Source: Channa striata
Taxonomy: Eukaryota > Chordata > Actinopteri > Anabantiformes > Channidae
DNA length: 64,000 nt
Reading direction: 5' to 3'
Assembly (NCBI GenBank): GCA_033026295.1
Contig: CM065188.1
Location: 2,914,001-2,978,000, forward strand
The notes under the pieces are model-generated. The model saw nothing but the letters and a program-made list of their open reading frames with translations, had not been told where the DNA came from and searched no databases. Made by a program: the position numbers and the translations under genes. Within the stretch, counting starts at the first letter, position 1. Each line of letters begins with the position of its first letter. Positions 47,001 through 60,277 of this stretch are shown here, piece after piece.

Positions 47001-50000
47001 GCTTGGTTAAATTGAGATGTAGGAAATTTGAAGTTCAAAGCAACACCTTAAATGCTCCTTAGACTATTGGTCAACAAAGTTTTAAAAATATTTCCACCCT
47101 TTGACAGTGGTAATAAGATAAATGTCAGTAGCTTTACTGTTGTTGCCGACAACATGGCCCACAGACTGTGATATGCCAACATCAGCTCATAATAGTATTT
47201 GCTGCTGACTTAATGTGACGGGTCAAGTTCTAATTTACTATTCAATTTGAATGTAGCTCTCTAGTTACAACTATTACTCTATAGTTACAGCTCAATATTT
47301 CCAGTACTTTAATAAACTTTCTAATTGTATTTCCTAATAATTTTTTATTTACCCAGTAGTTATAACTCAGTATTTCTAATTAAGAGTCAAACCAAAATCA
47401 TCTGCCAAAACATTAGCTATCATTACCTCTGCAATAAAACACGCCAGACGAGAAAGGTCTATTAAATCTAGTAAAGACAGTACAAAAGATAAATAAAATA
47501 TATACCCATAATGTTAGCTGGCTAGCAGAGATATGGCTAAAATACACGTTGTACAATTAAAACAATGGTCACAAAATACATACAGATAATGATCCAATAA
47601 GACTCTTGTCAGTATTAAATCTCTCACAGATTGGTAGATGAAGTTAACAATTTTAGTTAAACAAGTCCAACTGCTAAGCAACTGTTACTAACACCGGTTG
47701 CTATTAGCAACAGAATGTCCAACTGAAAGTAACAGCTGGTGGCAAATAGTGACAGAAAGAGAAACACTGGGCCGGGAATTAACACTAACACTATATTAAT
47801 ATACACTACATGCACAGTAGTGCTCCCACATGCCTATAATCAAATGAAAAAGGGGTTTGCACACAATGGACACAATAGGCCTACCTAAAAAAATCTTAAT
47901 AAAAGAAAAGTCAACAGGACGGACCTGACTACAATTTGAGGTGCCATGACAAACTGTTACTTTGTAAATGAGAAACTTTAGTGTTGATGTTTAATAAAGT
48001 TAATATATACTTGGACTTAATTTGTTGAACTAAAAATGGATTAACAACAATCTCACAATTTGGATGGTCCACAGAGGCATAAACGGCACGCATGCAACAT
48101 ATACTTATCACTTACATTGAAACACTTTAAATCATCATTTTCCATTGTAATACTCTGCACTGAGTAATGAATACATAACCTGTATAGTACCAGGGTAAAC
48201 AAGAAGTTTGATTTTTGACAGGGCCACAACAAAATGGTGAGGACCATTTATGTTTTTCTGAGGAAAATGGGATGAGACAAAAGTGGAAAAAATATCTGTT
48301 AATCTTCATCTCACCTCTCTAATAGAAATTATGTTAGTAATAATTTATGGTACAGTATGCATGTGCATGGGCTTTGAATTCTATTCTTCCACGATTCACC
48401 AATAAATAGATGTGACTCGGTGAGTTAAAAGCTCGAGGCGACTCACTACTGCTGAACAAACCAGTAAACCAAGTACTTTGATGTTTTACACAAACAAAAG
48501 TGCAGTTCTTACTCATTTGTGGAGCTGACAATTAACTGAACATAATCTTCTACGCAGACCATTAAAATGCCCAACAGAAAACAACACAACACTTCTTTAA
48601 GTTTGACGCTCCTTTAAATAATGCCTCACTTCCAATGCTTTGTTGCTCATGCACAAATGTTTATCGGTATTACAGATTTCTACTGGATTCTATTACAAAG
48701 CTTTAGGTCTGTTTTTTACTTATCCTGTAAGTCATGGGCTGTAATCAAATGTGTTAAAGATATGAATATATACATAGATTCCCTTTAATTTAATTTTAGT
48801 GTTTTTAAGTCTTAGCTGCACAAATAAAGTCAACTGTAATTTCCCATTTTCAAACACATATTTGGCAAACTTTGTCATGTGTAAACTAAAAAAAAAATCT
48901 GTTTTAAAATTAGAGAAAACAACAACAAAAAAAAAAAGTTATTACTTTGAATTTCAGATAGTTGGTCATATTTCATGCCACAAGGATATAGAACTTTTTC
49001 CCAGTCATTCAGAAATATATTCCAGCTATGCTACTAAATAAAGGGAAACTCTTTAAGTGGTTGCCCAGTATAATTCAATTCAACTTTATTTATGAGGTGC
49101 CAATTGACAAAGTCCTCTCAAGGCACTTTGCAAAGTCTGCATAGGCTATATTATGTAGATATGTAGAGAAAACGCAACAAATGTCTTGACCCTTATTGCA
49201 TTCAGCTCTTTTATTTCAATTCAACTTTATTTACGTAGTGCCAATTGACAACATATTCACATAAGGCACCTCAAGTATTGTTGCATACAGGAGAATGCTA
49301 AGGATTTCAGGCAAACCCATAACAAACCAGTTGTGTCAGGAATATTAGCAGTGGCTGTAGAGGGACTTCCAAAGTATGACAGCCATAGTGCAAATCGTTG
49401 ACCTTGCTTCAAATGCTTGTTTTAGCAAGCATCTGTGCTTCTTAAGTTTCCTTCAGCCAGACCGTAAACTCTGGTCAGCTTGAAAAACACTGTCTGACAA
49501 GGAGAAATAAACAGTCTGCCTGCAGGGGACTTTGAGTAAATCCCATCATTTTAATGTGGCTATATGCAGCAGCTACTCTCTCACTTACTGTAACTTGTAT
49601 ATTAACACTTAGGTGAACTCATCTGAAAGCTGTTTCCGCTCATGCCCACTGCTCCATGTTTCCACAAATCTGGCAACTGTTAGCTAGTAGGTACCTACCC
49701 AACTAAAAGCATCACAAACCCATCTCTGTTTTTTCTCCTGCAGCACAGAACAAGCACTGCTGTGTTCCCCGTCTCATGCCTTCGGCTGGCTGTAACCAGC
49801 CCTCTCTACACTTCCCTGCAGGTCAGGAGCTGTTTCTAAGCTGCCGCTCCCTCCTATCGCATTCTTATATCTGCCCTACGGTTAGAGGCAATGTCAAAGT
49901 TAATGAATGCAATAAAAGCTTTGATGATATCACCTCCTCTGACAAGGCAAATACCGGAAAAATCATTTAAAATGAATCTTTGCAGCCTGTTGCAACTAGA

Positions 50001-52335
50001 ATTTTGATCTCATTCATATGATGTATGAAGAATGTAAAAAAAAAAAAAAACATGCATCAAATATGGTGAGTATATCCAAAACATCCTCTCACATGACCAC
50101 ACACACACACACGCACACAAATACTACACACCTGCATGGACACAAAAACATGTTGCACAAGTTTCACAAAATTTGAGGAATGTGCCTCTAGGGCAGTGTA
50201 ACACAGCGGAGTAGGAAGTGGAAACGCCAGTCTGGAAATGATGTGAAACAATAGTGCAGGTCTCGGACTCGCAGAGTGTAAACAGTGACATAAAAATGGT
50301 TTTCAGCAAAGGAAGTCTTGCCTCTAACCTTGCAACAACCTTCATAGCTGAACCAGGAAGAAGTGCATGCTGTTCAGTTAACACAGTGTGTGTGTGTGTG
50401 TGTGTGTGTGTACATGCATGTGTGTATAAAGGAAATAAATGTGGAGGCAATGTGTTCGTTAACAAGCTGTAATGAGTCTGCAGAGGATTTTGGCCGAGCA
50501 AAATTGAGGCTGAATGTGTGAATACGTATGTGTGTAAATGAATGATACAGGTTTGATCACCCTGAATATGTATGTCAGACCTTGAGCTGCTGCAGCCTGA
50601 GCCTCTCATCCTCCATCTCTCTCCTGGCTCTGTCCTGCTCTTCCTGCAGCCGACGCTTCTCCTGAAATAAGTAAAATTGGAGGGAAGGAGAGAAAATGCA
50701 TATTGGGAGTTCATTAAAGAGATAGCGAAGGCAAGAGGAGTTTGATTTTATTCAAAAGAAAGAAAGATAAACCAATAAACTGAGATCAATGGTCTGTTGT
50801 AAATTAATAAACACAAACAAAGAAAGGAAGAGAGAGCACTGAATAAAACATAACTAGGAAAAGAGTAAAACAGAGACATCTGGTCAACCATCTGTCATAA
50901 AGACACTGTCGCCACAGACTTCAGGTAAACTCTATATCCCATAATGCTCAGAGTGGCTGTCCTCATGGAAACCTGGTGTTGTTTTCGCGGGACCAGGGAC
51001 ACCCTGGCTCACCGCATTGCACATTCAATAAATTATTTAGGAGTTATGGACAGCTCAGAGAGCACAGCTTAGTCTCAACTTTCTTTCTCTATATAGACAA
51101 ATCCAGATTGTACAGTGAGCAAATGTAGACAAGCCTCCAGGCACCTAACTTGCAAACATCCATACAGTATAACTCTAATGTATTTGAAGATTCAAATTTT
51201 TTTAGTTACTTTGCCAAGAAATCTGTCCCGGAGGTCATATGGAGCTGTTAAAATGGTGACATTTAGTTATTAAATTCCATTAACATAAAAATTAAGATTA
51301 AAAAACTTATGTTTTAACGGTTTTGCTTTTAGGTGAGAGGGAAAAAACCATTACATTCTGAGGGCTTGCCAACAAAGGACCAACTAAAATCTCTGATACC
51401 CACCAATCTCCCTACGCAAAGCTAGTGGTCAACCATCAGCCTAGTTCTATGTTTCTTGGTTGAAAATTATCTTTCATAGTAAAATATGTTTGTTTTTTCA
51501 AATAAAAAGATGCATTTCTTCTAATTACAACATAAGACAACGTGCAATTTGATGATTTAAATCATGAGCCAACAAGTAATTCCTGCTGGGGTTAATTAGC
51601 TACTCCACTTGACTTCTGTTTTTCAGACATATTCCATAAGATTTCATAATCAATTTCATAGTAGTACTTTGAGACTGAAGAACTTTTAACATAGACTACC
51701 TTCATTTGTCAGAGGTGACGACTGTTGACCGTGAACAACCCAAATATCTCGTCTTTTACTGGCGCCAGCGCCTCAGTGTGTAGCAGGTATAAAAGACGCT
51801 GCATTTATCCGTACACACATACAGTACATTCAGTGTATTTGCATGGTTACAATTGGCTTTATCGGGATATTTAATGGTGGCAACAATGTCTCATTTTTAA
51901 AACAAATTCTGCCTAATATCCAACAATGTAAAGCATACATAGTGCTTTGTAGTATTCTAAATAGGTTGATTTCAAAAATTTTTCAAAATTCAGACACGTC
52001 TCGTTGTGGATCAGCTACTTGTCTCACCTTTTCCCCCCATCATGCTGCTGTGACACAGTCACACACAAACACACACACAAAGAATTTTGGTGCATGTATA
52101 TATGGATTTCCAGTCACCAGTTTTATTCAGCGCATGCATACACTGTTTCCCGAATAACAGAGAAACACATATTTGACAGACTACCCCGGTTATTTAAGTG
52201 CATTTAAACGCAGTCGTGGATCATTATCCACCAAAACGTGAGGCTGAATATATGAGAAATATATATGTATGTGTGTGTGCGCAGACTCACAGCAATGGCC
52301 TCTAGTCGCTGTTTGTACTTCTCAGTCTCATCCAT
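41076..52335 (-). CDS. palm3: Paralemmin-3
   Basis: Seven coding exons, all phase-consistent: 52335-52291, 50661-50581, 46388-46267, 45995-45923, 44717-44678, 43065-43015 and 42076-41076, giving about 470 residues. The N-terminal coiled coil (about 1-50) reads YKQRLEAIAEKRRLQEEQD ... RKSLRDQWLMEGAP, the paralemmin signature, and SQIEMLQSESEQ continues it. The long last exon is acidic and disordered (ERVIIIDEGDDVPEELA) and ends in GEDTKAPKRKTCQCCSVM. The CSVM CaaX box and the cysteines before it fit prenylation plus palmitoylation, so the protein should anchor to the inner face of the plasma membrane. The CQCC-VM ending and the Y-QRLE-IAEKRRLQEE start fit PALM3 better than PALM or PALM2. The exon 2 donor is GTCTGA, weak but in phase. 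The ATG is preceded by a possible acceptor (GTGTCACAG), so a non-coding first exon probably lies upstream and was not found. Known role of the family: membrane shape and signalling adaptor. Confidence 0.93.
49070..49275 (+). repeat. Two adjacent partial copies of a teleost interspersed repeat
   Basis: AATTCAACTTTATTTATGAG with GTGCCAATTGACAAAGTCCT, then a second ATTCAACTTTATTTACGTAG with GTGCCAATTGACAACATATT about 140 bases later. Both end in AAGGCAC-type sequence. The motif is the common fish TTTATTTATATAGCGCCAAT repeat. Confidence 0.7.
50387..50410. repeat. (GT)n microsatellite
   Basis: Uninterrupted GT run within palm3 intron sequence, about 170 bases from exon 2. Confidence 0.9.
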
Positions 52336-55300
52336 CCTGAATCCTGTGACACAACGAGACATGGCAGAAGGTTAGAGAGCAGCAATAAAAAGCTATAGAA
52401 GTCAGATTAATTCACTCCAAGAGTTCAATGGGCTCCCTGGAATGAGAATCGAACCCATGGCATTACTTCCAATGAATCCTCTGAAATTCTCTATTTGGAA
52501 TTTCGTTTAGTTGTGTTGTCTATTATTTGTGACATACATCTGTTTGTGTAGCCAGCTGATGAGTGGTAACACAAAACCAGAGGGAGAATTTCAGCTTTTG
52601 CAGTTTATGAAGCACATAACTGGACAACATGGGGTAGTACGAGGCTTTTTCCCTTACCATTTCCACCATCACTAAAAATGCCCACCACACCCCCATTAAG
52701 CCTTGGTTTCCATCATGACACAGCTTTAGACATCTTAAAGAAAATAAGTACAGACTATATTTGTTTTCCCCTCCAGCTGACACTAAATGGGACAACATAT
52801 GGGCTCCCAAAACTCAGAGGTATATGAGAACGCAACCAGCTCACAGCAGCTGAGTCATTAGTGAGCTCCTGCCACCATGAGCTGTAACTCTGCTTTTAGA
52901 GGGAAACCTTCTAAAGCTGGTACATTGAAAGTCAACTTGGGGGAGAAACACACATATTTTTGGCCCAAATGTAATTTTGTATAGTTTGGGTATACAAACA
53001 ATTTTTATCACGATACAGATAATTTCAACAACACCATTGATACTGGAAAGTGCAGCGTTTCATGCAAAGAAAGCAAAAATCTTGTGTGATCAATTCTTTC
53101 CTACATTAAAATCCATTTGGCCATGACAACAATTGAGATCTCACATTAAGGGACACGTTAGTTACAGAGGTCCTATTTGTCTAACAAATGTCACAGCTTC
53201 TTTTTTACATCAAAATACAATAGCACACCGTTTCTGTACATTCCAATTAAAGCTATGACAGATCAGCATTCAGCTCCAACGCTCACACACACACTCAACT
53301 CAAGTTTCTCCGCAGAATATACGCTGCAGGAGATCTTTTAGGGCCTTAGTGGGTGTCAGTTATCACAGCGAGAAACTTCTGCTTCCTAACACCTGAAGGA
53401 TTTCTTCAGTGCCCTCCAGGTGTAGGGTTGGTGGAGGGGGTTGGGTGGGGGAAAAGGGCCCAGATAAAGCATTATGAAGTAGGTGTAGGTGTACTTTGTA
53501 TGAAAGGGGAAACCAGAAAGATGAAACAAGAAGACAGTAGGGGGGGAATTTTGATGGAGAAACAACCTCTGGCATGTCTTTCATTACTCTGGAGCTCTCT
53601 TAACAACTAAGGTGGTAGGACGAGCAGAGGAATCAGCAAAAGAATATAGGAATATATATATATTTATACACACTATATATACACAAAGAGACTGAGAAAC
53701 AAGAGAGAAAGCACCCTTCAAGAGCGACAGAGGTAGAAAAAGACAAAATCTCATTTTGGCAGTGTTTTGAATGACTGGAGGTGCAGTGACAGCTTACAGT
53801 ATAAGCCTCCGTAGGGAGTGGAGGCTTGTGTCTCATCAGGGCTCAGGGAGAGCGCCTAGAATAGCAGCCAGAGATAAACAAGCAAACGCAAACAGAGGCT
53901 TTGATGAGGAGGTATTGAGGAGCTCCCCACAGACACACACAGACTTCAATAATTAGAGTCGATACAGGAGGGTAGAGAAGGGAAGGCTGACAAAGTCAAA
54001 AAGTTAAGAGACAGAGGAAGTCAAGGTGGATGAGAAAAAGACAGACGACATGAGAGGGGAATGTAGCAACTGGTTTGAGATTCAGATGTCCACAGAAGGG
54101 GACAACCCTTGTGGTAGTATTGTGCAAAAGAGAGAAAACAAAAAAAAAAAGAGGAAATTATTTATTTAATCTATTTTGTCTCTGATCATTATCAAGAAAA
54201 CTTATCCAGCTAAAGCAACGATAATCAAGCATTCAACTCCCAACTACACTCAAGAGTAAAGTCTGATATGTACTTACATTTCTACATGACACGCTCAGTT
54301 TTAGTAGACACTGCATAGTGTATACACACAAACACAGTTGTAAGAAGAAGTCAACACAGTGGCACAGAAATCCCACTGCGAGCTAATGGCTTGGCAGTAT
54401 AATTGCAGAGTGAAACACACAGCAAGTGTAAATCCTCACAACAGTGTGGGGTCTGCGCAGAGGACTTGCAGAACTACAAACTTAACCTAAAGCTGCATCC
54501 TCGGATTATAAAAAGACTGAAAGTATCAGTATTTTGTAAGAAAAAGACAAAGTTGTGCAAAGATCTTTTGACTTTTCATATTGAAGAAAATACATCATAA
54601 ATACAGAACAGTTAAAACTACAACACAACACACACAGAGAAAACGCCATGATATATAACCAATAAATTATGACTTCCTGCAAATAATGCATTTTTTTATT
54701 AGGCAGGGTCCTCAAAACCAATTAGGGCTTTTACTAATGCAACATCTTTACTTTAATCATGAATTTTACACCTTAACTGTGAATTTTCACACAACTCCTA
54801 CAATTCTCTTGTGGTATTAAGAAGGCAGAGCAGCCCACAAATGTGCTGAGGGACCAAACAAAAACTGGTCTTGTTCACTGCACCCTTGCATCTGTTAATT
54901 CACACTATATCCAATACACCTCAGAACTCATCAGCAGTAATAAAACACCAATATGGCACATGGCGATGATACAGCTCAGCTGCTACAGTATTTAATTACA
55001 GGCCCTGGTTCACCTGTCACACCTGTTCCTGGCCAACCCAGATGACTGTAACGACTGCTGCCCCACTTTCAGTAAAAAAAAAAAAAAGCACTTTTTGTTT
55101 TCAAGGCTTTCATTTGGTGTCCTACACACTGTGAGCAAGCCAGTTGAGCAAGTCGTAGGCTGCCTGACCTCGGCGGTATGATTTCCCACACACCAGTCTC
55201 CCAGTTTGTATTTCCCAGTCTCTCTCCCTTCCCAACCCAACTCCCACTTAATCACAGAACGGATTGAAGGTGCTATGCCCAGAATCAAGAAAGAGAAGAG

Positions 55301-55494
55301 CAGAAATTAAAAAAGAAATTAAAAACCTTTTTTCCCCCCAGCAGATGAATTAACTTGTCATGGTAGTAAAAGCACAAGTGTTACTTTAATAACGGCTGTG
55401 TTGTACTCACTGGCCCCTGTAAGCCAGTGTGAAAGTAAACCAGCAGGAACATACTAGGACCCTGAACCTGAAACAGCACTGAATTTCAGCAGTC

Positions 55495-55735
55495 ATCCAT
55501 CCATTATCTATAACTGCATATCCTGTGTAAGGTCATGGGGGGGCTGGAGCCTATCCCAGCTATCATCGGGCGAGAGGCGGGATACATCCTGGACCGTTCA
55601 CCAGTCCACCTCAGGCCCAACACAGAGAGACATACTGTACACAGACAGACAACCATCCTCAAATTCACACCTCCAGCAATTTAGTTATGGAGAGAATATG
55701 CAAACTCCAGACAGAAAGGCGACTGTCTGCCAGTA
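55495..55735 (-). repeat. tRNA-derived SINE family member
   Basis: Plus-strand text CCATCCATTATCTATAACTG, GGCTGGAGCCTATCCCAGCT, GCGAGAGGCGGGATACATCC and ATGCAAACTCCAGACAGAAA is the reverse complement of the common fish element also seen at 18921-19118. It is the most complete of the three copies; its head is truncated. Confidence 0.8.
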
Positions 55736-58095
55736 ACCCAAAGCTATCAAGTTGCACAATCACATAACACAAAGAAAAGCACAAATTTGAAGGGTTCGGA
55801 AGTTCAGATGGGGTGTCAGGAATAATTTATTATAATGGCTGCAGATACGATTTCTGTCGATTAAATGTCTCAGCTCTAAACTGGTTAATATGCATGAACT
55901 GAAAACAATCACATGCTGCAAACTAAAAAAATTAAATAGTGTGTGTGCATAGTAAGACCCAGAAACAAAGCGCAGCAGCCTCTCAGTAACTCAGTCAACT
56001 GTCTAGATGGTTACTTTGCACACATTCCTCCTGACCAAGTGCAAAAGAATGTGTGTTTGCCTTCAGTGTGTGCGTGCTTGTTTGTATAACAATGTATATT
56101 TGCCTAGTGGGGTGCCATGAAGTCTATATGCTGAGAGCTGGTGTGGTGACTTTAGCTCTGTGGGAACAGATGGAGGAATAGTGGGGTGTCTAGAATGAAC
56201 AATGAATAAAAGACATCATTTAGTATTACAGCTTGCTACGCACGATTTTCAAAAGCAACAATAAAAGAGTTTATAAGATTGGAAATGGGAATCTTAAGCA
56301 ATGTTATTAGTTTTAAAGGGCGAGAAGCTGCAGTACTTTTTTCTTTGCCAAAAACTGTTTCGACATCAGCTCGGTCCAAATCACAATGTACGTTAGTAAA
56401 GAAAAAAAAAAAATCATTTTCGAACTGAGCAAATAACACAAAAAGCTGAAGAATTAGCATAGTATTTTCTGAGGGCTTAAACAGGCGGTCTGTGAAAAGT
56501 CTGAGGGAGAAGGCAATCAGTGTGATCAGTGTTAGCTGATAAGTAGCCCTTTCATGCTACCAATGCCTCATACAACATAATGGCTGCTCCAACAGATAAA
56601 ATTAGATAAGCGGTCTATGCAAACCACAGGTTTCAGAAATTTGTTCACTATATTTCCTACTATGAACTCAGGAACTAGCTTATTCAAATAGAGCACATAA
56701 TGTGTGGAAGGACATTTTGATAGGAAAGAGTACATGGTTATTGACGGGGGCATCACAGGGTTGGACACGGGTTGTAGTGGAACATGAAAACGGTTTCAGA
56801 CAGATTTGGGAAAAAAGGCAAGATGTTCTTTGTGTCAGGAGGGGCACGCAGAAATGAACATGAGCAAGAGTCCTTTAAAATGACAGCCTGTAAATACTGG
56901 ACGCTAAGCACACAACATGTACAGAGTTGCTAAAATGGCATCAAGTCTACAGGGAGAGCGAGGTAGAGAGAGAGATAGAGAGGGGGCGGAGGGGGTCACT
57001 TAAAGACCACAATGTCTTTTTGTGACATGCTGCATTTCCAAGGCTGCTGCCTCACCACTCACTGTGCGTCTCCGCACTTTGCTGTTTCTGCTTCATTTCT
57101 TAGAGAGACGGGGGATGAATATGAGGGGCAAGAATAGTAAAAGACAAAAGAGAGGGATGCAGAAAAAGAACTAGAGTACATTATGTGAGCACATTTGAGA
57201 ATGAGGTAATGATTTGATTAATTTCTAATACCTGTATTAGGGACACGCTGGAATTATCTTTTCTTTGAGGTAAAGTTCATCCGCTTGAAGCTCATGTTTC
57301 AGCATTGCATTTACATTTCCTATTATCCTGTTCTATTCCAACTCCTTTCGTTCTTAGGGAATGAAGTCAAGCACTAGAACGTAGTGCATAAACTGCAGAG
57401 GTGAAAAGTGTATTGGACCAAATAAGAGTAGAGAAGAGTTTTTTTCATGATTTTTAATGTTTATGTTGTCTGGGACTAAAGGTTTTTAACTTTCAGTTTG
57501 GACAGATATACATTTGCATGTGAAATGAACATAGACAGTGAGAGGGTGCGTCAAGGCCAATTGTAATTTGAAAAACGTACTTCCACTTGTGCGCTTGGGA
57601 ACAGGAAAAGCACAAACATCAGTGTCCTCCAGACAATAAGAGACAGAACATGTAATCGCAACAACCCTGATCTGTGAACTCACACATCCTCTGCTGTCAT
57701 CACTGGCCATCACTCAGGAAGAGCCACACTTACACACAAAGCCAGCTAATTGTAAAACAATGTCATAGACAGAGCCTCAGTTGGAGATGGGGCAATGAAA
57801 GAGGCTATTAGTCTTTAGGTTGAGAGATGGACAGAGCGAATTTCTGTAAAGTGCTTTTTCATCAACTATCTTCAGTTGCTTTACAGACTGCAGCAGAAAT
57901 GGCATTATTGGAGATGGATATCCTGCTTACTGAGATAGAAATAAATCTGATGCAGTGAGAGGGTATGTGTGGTGTGTGTCTGTCTGTGTGTGTGGTATGG
58001 GCAGAATTAGAGTAGCTTGAAGGGTGCTTCTGCACAGCCAACTTCCTGTGATTGACAGTTCAGGTCGAGGGAATGAAAACACTGCCTTGCACTGC

Positions 58096-58117
58096 TGTGT
58101 GTGTGTGTGTGTGTGTG
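58096..58117. repeat. (GT)n microsatellite
   Basis: Short uninterrupted GT run immediately before the GAGGAC-type repeat. Confidence 0.85.
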
Positions 58118-58124
58118 TTTGTGT

Positions 58125-58345
58125 TCCTGTAGAAACTAGTCAGTGAGGACCAAATTTAGTTTTTAAAACCGAGTGAGGACCTGTTTGTGAAGTGAGAACA
58201 TTTTGGCCGGTCTTCACTATTTTTTACCCAAAAAAAAGGGATTTTTGAGGGTCAGGGGTTAGTATTAGGTTTTGGCTAGGGTAAGGGTTAGGGATTGCAT
58301 TACGTCAATGAGTGTCCTCACAAGGATAGAGGTACAAAGGTGTGT
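58125..58345 (+). repeat. GTGAGGACC...GGGTTAGGG interspersed repeat
   Basis: AGTCAGTGAGGACCAAATTT, GAGTGAGGACC, then AGGGTAAGGGTTAGGGATTG, ATTACGTCAATGAGTGTCCT and CACAAGGATAGAGGTACAAA match a widespread fish repeat of unclear class that often sits beside GT tracts, as here on both sides. Confidence 0.6.
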
Positions 58346-58901
58346 GTATGTGTGTGAAATCGGATTCTTCACAGGTCAAATTGGCTCTTTTTATAAAAGA
58401 TTGGAGTAAATGTGATGGGTGAGAGTATATTTTGTGTGTCATTTATTAAACCATGGTGGGTTAATGTGTGATGTATGTGTGTGCCTCTTACATCTTACTG
58501 TTGTAGACTTTGGAGTATATTGGGGATTATCAGAGTCAACCACATGCATCGTGCATTTCCTTCAAATCATTTGGCACTGTTGCACTTCACAGGTATGACA
58601 GTTCAACTGCGTCCTAACATCTGAAGTAAAACATAATGAGTGCACTTCAAAGCATCAAAGACATTATCAACCTACAAATCCTATATTTATCAGCATATTA
58701 ATGCAGATATGAATATAGCACTGGGCTGGAACAATGATCACAACAGGGCATGAGCCCTTCAGAGCATCAAAGGCACCAGTGCAAGTGACTATCAATAGAT
58801 ATTTTCCAACAGGTCTTAGTATTTTGTAGTTCAAAGCAACAAATACCTTTGCGCTGATTTTGTATCTGTGTTATGCAGCCTTGAATATTATCAGTTGTAC
58901 A

Positions 58902-58902
<1 letters not shown>

Positions 58903-58933
<31 letters not shown>
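58903..58933. repeat. (CA)n microsatellite
   Basis: Uninterrupted CA run of about 15 units. Confidence 0.93.
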
Positions 58934-58936
<3 letters not shown>

Positions 58937-60227
58937 TGTCTCTGTTCAGCAGGAAGTAGGCTGGTCTCAGCTTTTACCCACAGCGTCCTTGTGCATTGAA
59001 GAACCACAACACAACACATGCACACAGCACTCCATCTCTGTTAGAGTCCATACACAGAATAACATGACATGGACATTGCTGTATTCACCTTCTTAGGCAG
59101 TTTTCAAAACAGCACTTTGGTTTATGTACTGTGCATGAGTAGCTTTAACAGCTTTGTCTTACTCTGCCTACTGAAATATTCTGTGTTGCCAGAAGTTTGT
59201 CATTATCTCTTCAGCCAAACACACAGATGGTTGACATGGAACTAAATTCTGTCTACTGTATGAGCACATACTGCTTGATATTGCCCTCTGATATTGGTAT
59301 TTCCATTATGGGCGAGCTTCTGATCACTGGCCATGTCAAAATTACCATCTGCTGCACGCATTTAAAATATTAAGCCTAGAAGTGAGAAAGTCAGCTCCAC
59401 AGATACTAAGCCGAGCAGCAGATCAAAAGTGACAGCGTGGTAAAGCCTTTCTAAAAAACCCTGTCATGCACTCATCAATTTAACGGAAGGGCTACAGAGA
59501 TTAACACGGTCATCTGAAACATACATATGCATAGCAAAGCTGAAGAAAAGCATGATATGCTGCTTGGATTAGTTATCTTGGTTCACGGCGTATATTCCAA
59601 CTGTGAAGATGTCAGATTGTTGTATCAGGCTGAGGGTACAAATTTCAACACGGCTCAGTTTGTGACATATGGATCAGACAAAACACAACAACTGTGTTGC
59701 AGATCATTTTAGGTAAAAAGCTACAGCCCTTATAATGAAGCTAAATTATCAGACTTAGTTTCCGTTGTCAGATATGCCTGGCAGATGAAAGAGGAAGCTC
59801 TGCACTTTTAGTCATTAATTAATCTGTTCTTTAAATTTTAACTTTATTCTGAGGTTTTGCAGTGAACACTGCTCACATCAGTGTTTATGTCTTAATATGC
59901 AAAAAATGCACTCTAGCTCAAAGAGTGATAAACTAACCATTGATTGTTAAGGTGGATGACTAACACTGTAAATAATGCTTTAAATGAAGTTTAATTCCAA
60001 AACAGCAGTTATAGATATAAATATGCAGTATTTATTATACAACTGTCTCAGCAGCTGCATAATAAATACTGAAGACTTGCTATTAAAGGGAACTGTGTAA
60101 AAAATGTTGCATTGGACTTTAACGTAAACATTTACAGTATATGTACGTACATTTACAGACATTATACAAACTGAAGGATTAAGGCCAGAGGGCACTGTGT
60201 ATCATACAGATTGCAAAGATCTGTTGT

Positions 60228-60277
60228 TGCTTCTGTTTTGGAACATATAAACTTAAATCTTTACCAAAACAGAAGCA
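60228..60277. repeat. Perfect 14-bp inverted repeat
   Basis: TGCTTCTGTTTTGG at 60228-60241 and its exact reverse complement CCAAAACAGAAGCA at 60264-60277, separated by a 22-base AT-rich loop. Confidence 0.7.

Larger units (their letters stand above)
46395..50580. other. Large palm3 intron between exons 2 and 3
   Basis: No nested gene is supported. It contains the duplicated CAATTCAACTTTATTTA repeats at 49070-49275 and a GT microsatellite at 50387-50410. The 196-residue frame at 50124-50714 is an out-of-frame reading across exon 2. Confidence 0.5.

Noticed and set aside
50124..50714. 196-residue minus-strand frame
   Set aside because: It crosses palm3 exon 2 in the wrong frame and includes a CA-repeat His/Thr run.
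60228..60277. Hairpin considered as a microRNA precursor
   Set aside because: The 14-bp stem is shorter than a Dicer-type precursor needs and there is no extended pairing outside it.
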